Below, piece after piece: positions 7,377 through 17,970 of a stretch of 64,000 nt of DNA. The stretch's first letter is position 1; each line of letters begins with the position of its first letter. The notes beneath the pieces are model-generated. The model was not told where the DNA came from. It did no database searches and saw only the letters and a program-made list of their open reading frames with translations. The position numbers and the translations under genes are program-made. The DNA is from Deltaproteobacteria bacterium (GTDB taxonomy: Bacteria > Myxococcota_A > Polyangia > GCA-2747355 > JADLHG01), in the NCBI GenBank assembly GCA_020848905.1, contig JADLHG010000040.1, forward strand, positions 1 through 64,000, in the 5' to 3' direction.

Positions 7377-9596
7377 ATGGCACGCAACTTCGCCCCGAAC
7401 CTGCGTCGCCACGGAGCGCCGGCAGGCGTGTTCGCGGTGCTCGGCCTCGCGCTCCTTGGCGGCGGTTGCGATTCGAGAGACGGGTCGCCGGGTCGCGACG
7501 CCGTCGCGGCCGCGGACCTCACGCCGGGCGATGGGCCGCGCGCCGACGGAAACCCCGGAGACGGGCAGCGGCCCGATGGGCACCTGGGCGACGGCGCCCC
7601 TGCCGACCGGTCAGTTCAAGATGCGCCCATCCACGACGGCGCGCTCCCCGACGTGCGCGCCTCGGACGGCGGTCCGCGGGATGCACTCGGGCGCGACGCC
7701 GTGCCTACCGACGCCCCGCCTCGCGATCTCGCGAGCCCTGACGCTTCGCTGCCACTCGACGCTGCTTCGCCCCTCGACGCCAGTGCGCACGACGCCGCAC
7801 CACGCGAGGCCGGCGTCTCCCCTGACGGCTCGCCGCCACCAACGCAGCCGGAGCTCTGCACGAGCAACGGATGGTGCTGGATGCATCCGACGCCACCTGT
7901 TGCCAGCGAGGAGATCATTGCGGGTCTCTCCGCCTCGGATGTGTACGTCGGTACTCGTGCGCAGGGCGGCCCCACAGAAAACACATGGCTCCTCAAGTAC
8001 GATGGAGTCTGGAAGCTGCTGCAGCGAGCAGCAACGTACGAGCTCACGGACGTCTGGGCCGGGTCCGGCAAGCTCTTCTTTACCGACCGTCAGGGTCGAG
8101 TCCTCACCTACGATGGATCGTCCCTATCCACGAGCAGTGTCGGCAGCGGCCTCGTCCAGATCTTTGGGTTCTCGAACAACGACGTCTTCGTGCGCGGCGA
8201 CAGCCGGCGATGCGACTACCCCACGAACCCGTCGCAGTGCTGGGAAGCCATCCCCGCCTTGCACCGCTACGACGGCACGACGTGGGCCGGAGTTCCTGGG
8301 AACCTCGGGAAGACTCTCAAAGAGGTGTGGGGCTCGTCGGGTACGGATCTCTGGGCGGGAGGTCTCTCGAACGGCGAGCTCGAACGATTCGACGGAACGG
8401 CCTGGTCCACCGTGAAGGTGTCAACCTCCGACGGCTTCGGTTCTCTCTGGGGCAAGAGCGCCAACGACATCTATGCCGTCGGACACCGTGGACCCCCGAC
8501 ACCAACGCGCCTGTGGCACTACAACGGCGTGACCTGGATGCCGACGACGGTCGAGGGCGTGACCCGGTTTCTGGGGAGTCTGACGGCAACCGAGGCCCTA
8601 GTCCTCGGCGGCGGCATCTTCAATGGCAGCTCCGTGAAATGGCTCCCCTCGCCCACGGCCGAGACCTACTTCGTACACGCGTGGGGGACGGGCCCTCAGA
8701 ATCTCTACGCCCTCTCGACGTCTGGCGGCTTCTACAGCGGCGTCTACCGCTACGACGGGTCGAAGTGGACGCACCTCCGCCGGGGCATCACGGCGCAGGA
8801 TCTGCAGGTCATCCGAGCCTCCAGCCGTAGCAGCATCTTCGCCGTGAGCGCGCAGGGCACGGTAGTCCGCTACGACGGCACCCGGTGGACGGCCATGTCG
8901 AGCGGGTACGTCGCCCCAGTCGGGCAGACCGTGGACCTCCGTATGAATGATGCCGGAGCGGGTGCCACCGTGTTCTGGCCATACCACGAGTACCGGAGCA
9001 CCGATGACATCTACATCGCCGATAGCAGTTCGGTCCGACGGCTCCCCCTGGTGAACAAGACGGTTCTTGCCGTCTGGGGCAGCAGTCCGACCGATATCTA
9101 CGCTGCCGGGAGCGGCGGTTTGATCACGCACTACGATGGAAAGGCCTGGACCCAGCTCGCGCCCAACTACAACGACACCTTCGTCGGCATCACGGGCTTC
9201 GGGCCGAAGGAGGTCTACTTCCTCTCCTACAATCGCATCGTGCGCTTCGACGGGCAGGCCTGGTCCACGCTGCAGCCGCCACGCGGCCAGTCGAACCTCA
9301 CGGCGATCTGCAACAGCGGCACGAACAACCTCGTCGTGGTGGGAGACAACGGCACCATGCTGGTCTTCGACGGCACGAACTGGAGCTCGCGCACCTTCGC
9401 CAGCCCTCCCTCGGGCACTGGGCCGAGCTTCTGCATCACCCAGGGACCGAACGACATCTGGTGGGGCGGGCGGCACTATCCGAACGACATCCCGACCTGG
9501 CCCAGCTGGCGCCCGGAGACGGCGTTTTACCCCGTGGGCAACGAGATCTTCGCCGTCGGCGCCTACGGCACCATCGTGCATCGGAAGCTGCCCTGA
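7377..9596 (+). CDS. surface lipoprotein with Asp-rich linker and propeller-like repeats
   Basis: The product is 739 residues from the ATG at 7377. A basic N-terminus and hydrophobic stretch end at Cys31 (LALLGGGC), a plausible lipobox. Residues of about 32-160 are a low-complexity Asp/Gly/Pro/Ala linker, as in many myxobacterial lipoproteins. The rest contains repeated modules of the form W-G-S-S-DI[YW]A-G...HYDG..W (for example SPTDIYAAGSGGLITHYDG), which suggest a multi-bladed beta-propeller. The function is unknown; exposure on the outer surface is inferred. A frame open to 7173 lies upstream, but it has no signal peptide. Confidence 0.8.
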   Translation: MARNFAPNLRRHGAPAGVFAVLGLALLGGGCDSRDGSPGRDAVAAADLTPGDGPRADGNPGDGQRPDGHLGDGAPADRSVQDAPIHDGALPDVRASDGGPRDALGRDAVPTDAPPRDLASPDASLPLDAASPLDASAHDAAPREAGVSPDGSPPPTQPELCTSNGWCWMHPTPPVASEEIIAGLSASDVYVGTRAQGGPTENTWLLKYDGVWKLLQRAATYELTDVWAGSGKLFFTDRQGRVLTYDGSSLSTSSVGSGLVQIFGFSNNDVFVRGDSRRCDYPTNPSQCWEAIPALHRYDGTTWAGVPGNLGKTLKEVWGSSGTDLWAGGLSNGELERFDGTAWSTVKVSTSDGFGSLWGKSANDIYAVGHRGPPTPTRLWHYNGVTWMPTTVEGVTRFLGSLTATEALVLGGGIFNGSSVKWLPSPTAETYFVHAWGTGPQNLYALSTSGGFYSGVYRYDGSKWTHLRRGITAQDLQVIRASSRSSIFAVSAQGTVVRYDGTRWTAMSSGYVAPVGQTVDLRMNDAGAGATVFWPYHEYRSTDDIYIADSSSVRRLPLVNKTVLAVWGSSPTDIYAAGSGGLITHYDGKAWTQLAPNYNDTFVGITGFGPKEVYFLSYNRIVRFDGQAWSTLQPPRGQSNLTAICNSGTNNLVVVGDNGTMLVFDGTNWSSRTFASPPSGTGPSFCITQGPNDIWWGGRHYPNDIPTWPSWRPETAFYPVGNEIFAVGAYGTIVHRKLP

Positions 9597-9646
9597 TGCG
9601 CCGGCGGCCGTCGGCCTCGTACGTGGGCTGACGTCCGCCCAGCGTG

Positions 9647-11986
9647 TCAGCGCGCGCGACGCAGCCGTCGCAGCGCGAGCAGCGCCAGACCGAGGAAGAG
9701 CAGCGCGCCAGTAGATCCGGCGGAGGGCGAGGCCGTCCCGGAGACGGGCGCCGCGCTGCAACCGGCCACGACCCCGGGCGCGGGCTCGGGCTCCTCTTGC
9801 ACCGGCGGCTGCGCCTTCGGCGGCTGCGTCTTCGGCGGCTCCGGCTTCGTGGGCGCAGGCTGCGTCGGCTGCGGCGTGGCGGGCCCGAGCCCCTCCACCC
9901 GGAAGGTCACGTACTCGGTCTTGGACAGGTTTCCCGCCTCGTCCACGGCCACGAGCGTCACGCGGTAGTCGCCGTCCCCGGGGAGGTCGAGCTTCACCTC
10001 GGTGAGCCCCTTTACCGCCGCACCCTCGTTCAGCGTGCGGATGGTCGTCTCACCGGCCGGCGTGAACTCCACCTTCGCCTGCAGCCCGATCTTGTCGGCG
10101 GGCGACCGGTCGTCCTCGGCCTTCACCGTGACGATCGTCTGGGTCGCCTTCAGCGTCGAAGGCGGCTGCTGCGTCACAGCGAGCGTCGGCGGCTTGCCGT
10201 CCACCTCGAAGTCGTAGGTCGTGGGCGTCTTGTCCTCGTTGCCGTTCAGGTCCACCGCCTTGACCTGCACCGTGTACTTGCCGTCCTTGAAGTCCCAGGA
10301 GTGGCTGCGGTCGTACTCGGCCTTGCTCCAGGATTTTCCGTCGGTGCTCCAGCTATAGCGGAGCAAGGGTCCCGGCGTCTTGTCGTCGGTTCCGAGGGCC
10401 TCGAACCGGATCGTCCCCTCGGTGGTGAGCTTCGGCGGCTGCTTGCTGAGCGTCGTGGTCGGCGCCAGCGTGTCGCTCACGGGCTTCTTGAAGAAGCGGC
10501 CGTAGAGGAGCGCGTAGTCGCCGGCCGAGCCCGTCCGCGCGATGTACAGGTAGTAGGGATCGAGAAAGCCGCCCTCCTGCCGAACCACCTGGGGGAGCAC
10601 CACGCGGCGGTCCAGCGCCGGCTCCACGACCATCGGCGCCACGGACTCGGAGAACCGGAGCACCTTCTCGGCGTCCATCACGAGCCCGGTGGGATCGGTG
10701 GCCGTGAGTCGCAGGTTGCTCATCTTGATCTCGTTCAGCCGCTGGATGAGCGCTCCGGTCACCGGATCCAGCTCGAGCCGCAGGCTCACCATCACGTCCA
10801 CCTTCCCCGTCAGCGTGGTCGCGCCGTTCGGGCCCTCGCCCTCGATGGTGATCGTGTAGTCGGTCAGCTTGACCTCCACCCGCGTCGTGGTGCCGGCGTA
10901 GAGCTTCACCGTGGGCGGCTTGTGGGCGTGCACCTCCATCTGCGGAACCGTGGTGATGCGAAAGCCGAGGAGCGCCCCGATCGACCGGTTCTGGTCGTCG
11001 GTCATGCCGTTGGCCTTCTGCTGGTCCTTGCGCATGCAGAAGTCCCCCGCCCTCCACATGGCGAGGATCGCGTCCGCGATGGTCTTCTCGGAGAGGGCCA
11101 CCCCGAGTTCCTCGCCTTGCCAGGCGAAGGCCGGGGTCCCGCTCGGTGCGGGCAAGGTCGGCATCACCGCCGTGAAGCACTTGGCCGTGCGCAGCCCGTC
11201 CAGAGCCAGGTCCACGCCCACCGAAAGCCCGGTCTGCATGGCCGCCACGTCGGAGAGCGTGGCGTTCACCGAGTACATGTCGTCCTTGCCGGAGTAGCTC
11301 GTCACGTTGCCAAGCGCCTTCTCCACCTCGGCCGGCACGCTCTGCAGCGCCATCCCCTTGAGGAGGTTTCCGACGCCGTCGATGATCTGCTGCTTGGCCT
11401 TCGGGATGACGAAGTCGGCGATGCTGCTCACCACGCCGCAGTCGGGCACGGTGATCTGGGTGTTGTCGGGTCGGATGTCGAAGGCCACCTGGGTGTCCTT
11501 CATCCGGATCTTCCCCCCCTCGAGCGCGGGCACGAAGGTCCCGGTCACGCCGGCCTTCACGACGTTGAAGACCACCTTGCAGCTGATCGTAGGCCCGATG
11601 CAGGGCTTGGCCGTGATCTGCAGGCTCCCCTTCACGTCGGCGTTCAGCGTGGCGGAGAGCTTGCCCGGGACGCTCGAGAGCGTCACGCCGTGGGTCTGGG
11701 TCACCTCGCCTTGAATCTTCGCGAAGGTCACGTCCAGACAGGTCGCCTGGAGGTTCGAATCCGGAAAAGTGACGTTCTTCGGGACGAGGTTCTTCAGCTC
11801 CTGGCCGATGAAGCGCAGCCCGTCGCTCGAGACCTGGGCCACCACGTCGAGGGACTTGTTGGCGAAGGGGGCCCGTTCGGCTCCCGCGAGCTCGTCCTCC
11901 GCTGCCTCGTCCACCATCCCGCACGCCGACCAGCACCCCAGGACTCCGAGGAAGAGGGTTGGCCATCGCGGGAGGAACTTCTTCAT
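9647..11986 (-). CDS. large surface protein with Ig-like modules, Pro-rich stalk and MYXO-CTERM-like tail
   Basis: The product is 779 residues from the ATG at 11986, which follows GGAGG. The N-terminus has a signal peptide with two possible lipobox cysteines (Cys18, Cys22). The first 450 residues have no family I recognise. Near residues 500-710 are two or three beta-sandwich modules of the type that analyses a bound or displayed ligand (RYSWSTDGKSW, YTVQVKAVDLNGNEDKTPT, DYRVTLVAVDEAGN). A Pro/Lys-rich stalk follows. The end is Gly-Cys-Ser, a hydrophobic helix and RRLRRAR, the layout of a MYXO-CTERM sorting signal. The protein is probably processed and anchored on the cell surface. It converges on the propeller lipoprotein with 50 bases between. 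Confidence 0.75.
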   Translation of the reverse strand: MKKFLPRWPTLFLGVLGCWSACGMVDEAAEDELAGAERAPFANKSLDVVAQVSSDGLRFIGQELKNLVPKNVTFPDSNLQATCLDVTFAKIQGEVTQTHGVTLSSVPGKLSATLNADVKGSLQITAKPCIGPTISCKVVFNVVKAGVTGTFVPALEGGKIRMKDTQVAFDIRPDNTQITVPDCGVVSSIADFVIPKAKQQIIDGVGNLLKGMALQSVPAEVEKALGNVTSYSGKDDMYSVNATLSDVAAMQTGLSVGVDLALDGLRTAKCFTAVMPTLPAPSGTPAFAWQGEELGVALSEKTIADAILAMWRAGDFCMRKDQQKANGMTDDQNRSIGALLGFRITTVPQMEVHAHKPPTVKLYAGTTTRVEVKLTDYTITIEGEGPNGATTLTGKVDVMVSLRLELDPVTGALIQRLNEIKMSNLRLTATDPTGLVMDAEKVLRFSESVAPMVVEPALDRRVVLPQVVRQEGGFLDPYYLYIARTGSAGDYALLYGRFFKKPVSDTLAPTTTLSKQPPKLTTEGTIRFEALGTDDKTPGPLLRYSWSTDGKSWSKAEYDRSHSWDFKDGKYTVQVKAVDLNGNEDKTPTTYDFEVDGKPPTLAVTQQPPSTLKATQTIVTVKAEDDRSPADKIGLQAKVEFTPAGETTIRTLNEGAAVKGLTEVKLDLPGDGDYRVTLVAVDEAGNLSKTEYVTFRVEGLGPATPQPTQPAPTKPEPPKTQPPKAQPPVQEEPEPAPGVVAGCSAAPVSGTASPSAGSTGALLFLGLALLALRRLRRAR

Positions 11987-12258
11987 GGGGCCTCCGGGCA
12001 CTGCTGGGTCCATAGTTATGAGATCAAGTTTCGTGCCGCGAATCGCCCCGCCCCTCTCGCCACAAATAGCTGAAATCACGTAGACGTTTACGCGCCGCGG
12101 CGGCAGCTGGAGTCGTCTGGTGTCTCGCGGCCCGGCCACTGCTCCGGCCACTGCAGCGGAATCGGTGCGGCGGCTCCGACCGGGGCCGACGCGACGGCCC
12201 ACGCCGCCGGGGCCCGGTCGCGCCTGGACCCGTCGCGGCTTGGGACTACACTTCCCGC

Positions 12259-13341
<1,083 letters not shown>

Positions 13342-13419
13342 GCCTGCGGCCGGAAATCCCGCGGCCGGAGATCGCACGGCCCCGCCGCCCCGGGCATGTA
13401 TCGTGCAAAACCTTCTTGC

Positions 13420-15480
13420 ATGCGCGTGCGCTCCGTCGCCGCGCTGGCGGTGCTCCTCGTGTTTACGGGAGCGGTCAGCGCGGCACCCGATCGGGACAAG
13501 ACCACAGGAAGTAACCCGTTCGGAGTCCGCCGCGCCGCGCCCCCGTGGCAGGCGAGCCCGCGTGACCGAGCTGGCGTACCCGGTAGCCAGCCTGACCAGA
13601 GCCGCCCGCCCCAGCGCCGCCTCCCGTCCGCAGCCCGGCGACTCCTCGAGGCCCTCCGCGCGCGCCTGCCCGAGCGCACCGCCACCTGGCTCGCGACCCC
13701 GGCCGCCGACGAGCTCGTCGAGCACGCCCGCGAGCTGCACCTGCTCTCGAGGAACCAGGTGCCGACGAGCCGCCGCGAGGTGGCCGCCCTGCGGCGCGCG
13801 ATCGTCGCCGAGGAGCTGCGGCTGGCTCAGCAGGCCGACCCGCGCAACACGACGGCGCTCGTACACCACGTGATGCGTCGCTTCGCCCGCGCCCAAGGGA
13901 TGCAGGCCGAGCCCCTCCGCGTGCTCTTCGGCTTCTCGCGGATGATCGACGTGAAGACAGCCGTCTCGGCGGGCTTCATGCGCAAGATGGAAGAGGCGCT
14001 CCTCGCGCAGGGAGTGAACAAGGCCGAGCTCCTCGCGCGCATCAACCGCGGAAGGCCGGCGGGCAAGGGCCCGGTCGACCGCCTGGACGACCTGATGGTC
14101 GAGCTCGTCCGCGAGCAGGTCGCGGGGGAAGGGGAACCGAAGCCGATCCTCGTCACGACCCGCCTCGCCCGGGAAGTGCAGCAGACCCTCTCCACCGGGC
14201 AAAACGCGGTCTCGGTGCGGGAAGCCACCGGCGGCGCCCCGGCCTTCGGCTCGAACCTCGCACAGCTCTTCCACCAGGTGGTGGCGAGCTTTCACAGCTC
14301 GGGGCGGCTGTCGCGGCGCCAGAACGACGCCTTCGAGCCGGGCGTGCGAATCGTGACGCGGGAGAGCGGCCCCGAGGGAGCGGCCCCGCTGGCCGTGGAT
14401 CCGGCCTCGGGCAAGCCGCTGAGCTACGGGCCGCGGGCCAAGACCAAGGTGAACGTGATCATCCAGTCGCCCGCCGGGCTCGACTTCGGCAGCTTCATGG
14501 GCGAGCGGCAGCTCACCATCGACGGCAAGGTCTACCCCTGCCGCACCTCGGCGAAGGTCGGCCGCGTGGTCCTCAGCACCGAGGCCTCCTTCGCGCCCAC
14601 CTTCGATCCGCGGCTGACCAAGGCCGAGCTCGGCGCCCTCGGCAAGGCGAACGACCTCTTCGTGCTGGCGGGGATGCACTACCTGACGAGCTACGCCCCC
14701 GAGAGGCTCGCTCGCGCCGGACAGCGCCTGCGCTGGCAGCTCGGGGTGATGCGCGCGGCGAACCCCGACCTCTACGTGCACTACCAGTACGTGAAGGCCA
14801 AGGACCCGGCCAAGGAGGCGCAGGTCTTCCGGGCGCTGCAGGGCCGCGTGGACAGCATCTCGCTCAACGCCACCGAGCTCTGGGAGCTCGCCCGGAACCT
14901 GGATCGCCAGCCTCTCGTGCCGGGACGCGCGCCGCTCGCCATGCCGGCCCAGGAAGAGCCGGCGGAGCGCAAGGTGGCCGAACGACCGGAGCGCATTTAC
15001 GAGCTCGCGCGCTTCCTGCTCGAGGCGATGGCGCTCGAGCGCGTGCACATTCACGGCTACGAGGTGGACCTCATCGTGACGCGCCGGGGGAGTTCCGAGC
15101 GCATGAGCCGCGAAGGCCTCGCGGCCCTCGGTGGACGGCAGCTCGGCCTGAACAAGGTCGTGAACCCGAGCGGCGAGCTCCGCACACGCAAGGACGTCTG
15201 GGCGGTGCTCCCGACGCTGCAAGCGAGCTCGTTCGGCGCGATCCAGCGCTTCGCCGACGGGCTCGTGGCGGAGGGACGCCTGAGCCGGTCAGCCCGCGAC
15301 GCGGCGGTGAGGAACGGCGTCTTTCAGGACGCGAAGGACGGCACCTGGGTCTCCGTCACGCCCACGCGGCAGTTCCACGGCAGCCTGCCGGGAGGCCTCA
15401 TCAGCCTCGGAGACACGATTGACATCTCCACCCTGCTCCGCTCCTTCCGACGCGGAGAGGGCCGGCACGCGGCTCCCTGA
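13420..15480 (+). CDS. exported protein resembling ADP-dependent sugar kinases (ADPGK/ribokinase-like)
   Basis: The product is 686 residues. The ATG at 13420 gives a clean signal peptide (MRVRSVAALAVLLVFTGAVSA); an in-frame ATG at 13396 adds eight residues. Residues of about 20-300 are unassigned. The C-terminal 400 residues show the motif order of ADP-dependent glucokinases and phosphofructokinases. These are a GG-N region, FVLAGMHYLTSY, a VHYQYVK strand, VDSISLNATELWEL (family VDSxGxNExEL), ERVHIHGYEVDLIV, and near the end GGLISLGDTID, whose Asp (about residue 665) matches the catalytic base. The Glu of the NExE motif is replaced (NAT-EL). Activity outside the cytoplasm, where ADP is scarce, is doubtful. 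This is my motif reading without an alignment. Confidence 0.6.
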   Translation: MRVRSVAALAVLLVFTGAVSAAPDRDKTTGSNPFGVRRAAPPWQASPRDRAGVPGSQPDQSRPPQRRLPSAARRLLEALRARLPERTATWLATPAADELVEHARELHLLSRNQVPTSRREVAALRRAIVAEELRLAQQADPRNTTALVHHVMRRFARAQGMQAEPLRVLFGFSRMIDVKTAVSAGFMRKMEEALLAQGVNKAELLARINRGRPAGKGPVDRLDDLMVELVREQVAGEGEPKPILVTTRLAREVQQTLSTGQNAVSVREATGGAPAFGSNLAQLFHQVVASFHSSGRLSRRQNDAFEPGVRIVTRESGPEGAAPLAVDPASGKPLSYGPRAKTKVNVIIQSPAGLDFGSFMGERQLTIDGKVYPCRTSAKVGRVVLSTEASFAPTFDPRLTKAELGALGKANDLFVLAGMHYLTSYAPERLARAGQRLRWQLGVMRAANPDLYVHYQYVKAKDPAKEAQVFRALQGRVDSISLNATELWELARNLDRQPLVPGRAPLAMPAQEEPAERKVAERPERIYELARFLLEAMALERVHIHGYEVDLIVTRRGSSERMSREGLAALGGRQLGLNKVVNPSGELRTRKDVWAVLPTLQASSFGAIQRFADGLVAEGRLSRSARDAAVRNGVFQDAKDGTWVSVTPTRQFHGSLPGGLISLGDTIDISTLLRSFRRGEGRHAAP

Positions 15481-15488
15481 GGGACGGT

Positions 15489-17807
15489 CTACTTGTCGAT
15501 CGAGGACTGCTTCACCCAGCGGCGATAGGACGCGACGATCTGGCTCCCCTTGGGCACGCTCACCCCGACGAAGACCAGGCTGTTCGAGGCCCCCACGTAG
15601 TCGAAGCCCTGCACGCGGCTGCGCGGGATCGTGTTCAGGTCCAGCGCCACCGCGATCGACGCGCTGATCGGCTTGTACTGCAGGATGGCCGGGCTCGCGG
15701 CTCCCGTCACCGAGTCGATGATCGCCTGGAGCGTCGCGCCCAGGTTCTTCTGGCAGATGTCGGCGGTGGTTCCGCCCGTGGCCTTCACGAGGTCCAGATA
15801 GCCGTGGGCCATCTCGGGCTTCTCCTTGTCGCAGCCCGTCGAATTGCAGAGGCCGCCGATGAGATGCACCATGGCCTTCGCCTCGGCCCCGAACTGGGCG
15901 TCCTTGCCCGTGAAGAGGTTCACCCAGGCCTGGACGTAGTCGGCTGCCTTCTGCTGCTTGGCGGCCGTCAGCGTGCACTGGCTGTAGTCCGAGTACTCGA
16001 GAAAGCCCGAGCGGCTCTTGTAGGAGGTGCCGCTCTTGAACTCCTGCGGGACCTCGTCGGTGGCTACGATGATCACGACCGTCGCCTCGGGCCGGATCTT
16101 CGAGGGGTCTCCCGCCTTGCGTGGCAGGTGCCGCGCCACCGCCTCGTAGGTGTGAGCCAGCCCGTATTCCGAGCCGCCCTCTTCGTACGGCGGGTTCTCG
16201 ACGCAGGACTTGAAGATCGCCTCTTCGTTCGGCTGCAGAAACCGGTCGGGACCGCCATCGTCCTCGGTGGTCGCGTACTGGCTCTTGGCCGGCATCTGCT
16301 TGCCGCAGAACTTGCCCACCTCCACCTTGGGCCCGCCGCCCCACAGCCCGCCCGCCGGCGACTTCATCCCCGCCACGGCCATGCGGAAGTCGAGGCCCGA
16401 CTTCACGGCGCGCGCGAAGAAGTCGGCCGCGTTGGCCACGATGTCCTTGCGGTTGTCATCCATCGAGCCCGACTCGTCCACGATCCAGATGATGTCGGCG
16501 ATCGGCGTGCCCGTGAGAATGAAGGGATCGCACTCCACGGTGTCGGAGTCGGCGAGCGTCGCGAGACCCGTCCCGTTCGACAGGTCGTCCAGGTGAAACC
16601 CGGTCGAGTTCTTCGACTCCTGCGCCATCGGCGTGGCCGCCACGGCCCCCATCACCAGGTAGCGCCCGTCCTTGCGGAGCAGGGTCTGCATGCGGAGCAC
16701 GAGCTCGGTTCCGCTCGGGCCGAAGGTGGCCGGCGGGAGCTTGCTCAGGGTCTTGCCGACGAGCGCGCCCAGGACCAGGTCGCGCACCGCCGGCGGGTTC
16801 ATGGCCGACGACGGCTGCACGGCGAGCTGCGTGGAGACCACGGTGGCGTACCCGTCGTGGCTCGTCACCGTCGAGCCCGAGGAGACCTGGCTCACGCTGG
16901 CCTTCCCCTGGAGCCTGCTCGTGAGGTCCGTGATCATCTTGCTGGAGATAGCGCCGACGTCGTTCGAGCTCGTGGGGAGCGAGACGATGAAGCCCGCCAC
17001 GGCCTGCGTCGCCCCGGGCAGGTCGAAGGTCGCACCGGCTTCGTTCGCTCCGGCGCCGGCGATCGTGACCTCGCCGTAGCTCGAGTCCTTCTCGAGGGCC
17101 AGCTTCCAGGTCCCCGTCGTCGACTTGTGGAAGTTGATCGGCTTGAGCCCCTGGTAGCTGGTCTCGGCGCGCTTGCGGCAGATGAAGGTGGGGAGGTCCT
17201 TGTCGGCCTTGCCGCCCGTGAAGGTGGTGGCCTTCTTCGCGTCGGTCTCGCCGTTCGCGCAGAGGAACTCCGCCGCCGGCTTGCACGCGCCGCCTTCGCA
17301 GGTCTGACCCGGGCCGCACTCGCCCGACTTCACCGTCGGACAGCCGGGGCGACTCTCCCCGCACTTGGAGAGGCAGCAGCCGAGCAACCCGTCTCCGTTG
17401 AGGTCCTCGTCTCCGTCCTTGACGCCGTCCCCGTCCGAGTCCTCGTCGCGGTAGTCGGGGATCTTGTCCCCGTCGGTGTCTCTCTTCCCTTCGACCTTAT
17501 CCAGCACCGCGTCGTTGTCCGAATCGGTATCCGCGTAATCTGGAATACCGTCCTTGTCGGTGTCTCGGGCCGGCGAGCCGCAGCCTTCCACGTCGTCGGG
17601 GATGCCGTCCTTGTCGGCATCGGCCCCCTTGGCGCAGGTGCCGAAGCCGGCCTCGGGCCAGGCCTGACCCGCCTCGGTCAGCGGGCCTCCACCTCCGTCG
17701 GGTTCTCCCTCGGTGATGAAGTTCGTGCCGCCACACGCGGCGAGAAGGGTCGGGATCGTGAGCAGCGCGGCGAGAAGGAACGGACGTACCACGTGGTGCA
17801 GCGTCAT
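15489..17807 (-). CDS. vWA-domain lipoprotein with thrombospondin type 3 repeats
   Basis: The product is 772 residues from the ATG at 17807, preceded by AAAGGA. It has a signal peptide with lipobox LLAAC (Cys25). Residues of about 55-140 contain Asp-rich calcium-binding thrombospondin-3 repeats ([40 protein letters not shown]). A unique region follows, then a von Willebrand A domain starting [11 protein letters not shown], whose MIDAS site DxSxS is Asp444, Ser446 and Ser448. The family is common in myxobacteria; the role is probably extracellular metal-dependent protein binding or adhesion. It converges on the ADPGK-like gene with eight bases between stops. Confidence 0.85.
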   Translation of the reverse strand: MTLHHVVRPFLLAALLTIPTLLAACGGTNFITEGEPDGGGGPLTEAGQAWPEAGFGTCAKGADADKDGIPDDVEGCGSPARDTDKDGIPDYADTDSDNDAVLDKVEGKRDTDGDKIPDYRDEDSDGDGVKDGDEDLNGDGLLGCCLSKCGESRPGCPTVKSGECGPGQTCEGGACKPAAEFLCANGETDAKKATTFTGGKADKDLPTFICRKRAETSYQGLKPINFHKSTTGTWKLALEKDSSYGEVTIAGAGANEAGATFDLPGATQAVAGFIVSLPTSSNDVGAISSKMITDLTSRLQGKASVSQVSSGSTVTSHDGYATVVSTQLAVQPSSAMNPPAVRDLVLGALVGKTLSKLPPATFGPSGTELVLRMQTLLRKDGRYLVMGAVAATPMAQESKNSTGFHLDDLSNGTGLATLADSDTVECDPFILTGTPIADIIWIVDESGSMDDNRKDIVANAADFFARAVKSGLDFRMAVAGMKSPAGGLWGGGPKVEVGKFCGKQMPAKSQYATTEDDGGPDRFLQPNEEAIFKSCVENPPYEEGGSEYGLAHTYEAVARHLPRKAGDPSKIRPEATVVIIVATDEVPQEFKSGTSYKSRSGFLEYSDYSQCTLTAAKQQKAADYVQAWVNLFTGKDAQFGAEAKAMVHLIGGLCNSTGCDKEKPEMAHGYLDLVKATGGTTADICQKNLGATLQAIIDSVTGAASPAILQYKPISASIAVALDLNTIPRSRVQGFDYVGASNSLVFVGVSVPKGSQIVASYRRWVKQSSIDK

Positions 17808-17843
17808 CACCCATCCTTTCGTCAACAGCCTCAGGGTGCGCGC

Positions 17844-17849
17844 ACTATA
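17844..17849 (-). promoter_or_regulatory. possible -10 box for the vWA lipoprotein gene
   Basis: TATAGT on the minus strand lies 36 bases before the ATG, in a locally AT-richer patch. The hexamer 17 bases upstream (TGTACG) is a poor -35 match, so this is only a candidate. Confidence 0.3.
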
Positions 17850-17970
17850 ACGAAGGGCCCCGGCGGCGTACACAGCCGCGTGCACGCCAAGCGGAACAAA
17901 ATCGCGGCGGTAGGGAAGTTGGCGAGGCTAGCCTACATCGACGCACCCTCGCTCCGGGGGTGGCGTCGCC

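Noticed and set aside
9644-12073. Long plus-strand open frame across the sorted surface protein
   Set aside because: It is the antisense shadow of the minus-strand gene: Arg/His/Leu-rich and without domain pattern.
13342-13395. GCGGCCGGA-type direct repeat after amrS as a terminator or attachment site
   Set aside because: It is short, GC-only and imperfect; in a genome of this composition it is expected by chance.
17380-17640. Repetitive DNA suspected to be a CRISPR or satellite
   Set aside because: The repetition comes from Asp-rich thrombospondin-3 codons in the vWA lipoprotein. The units vary and there are no spacers.
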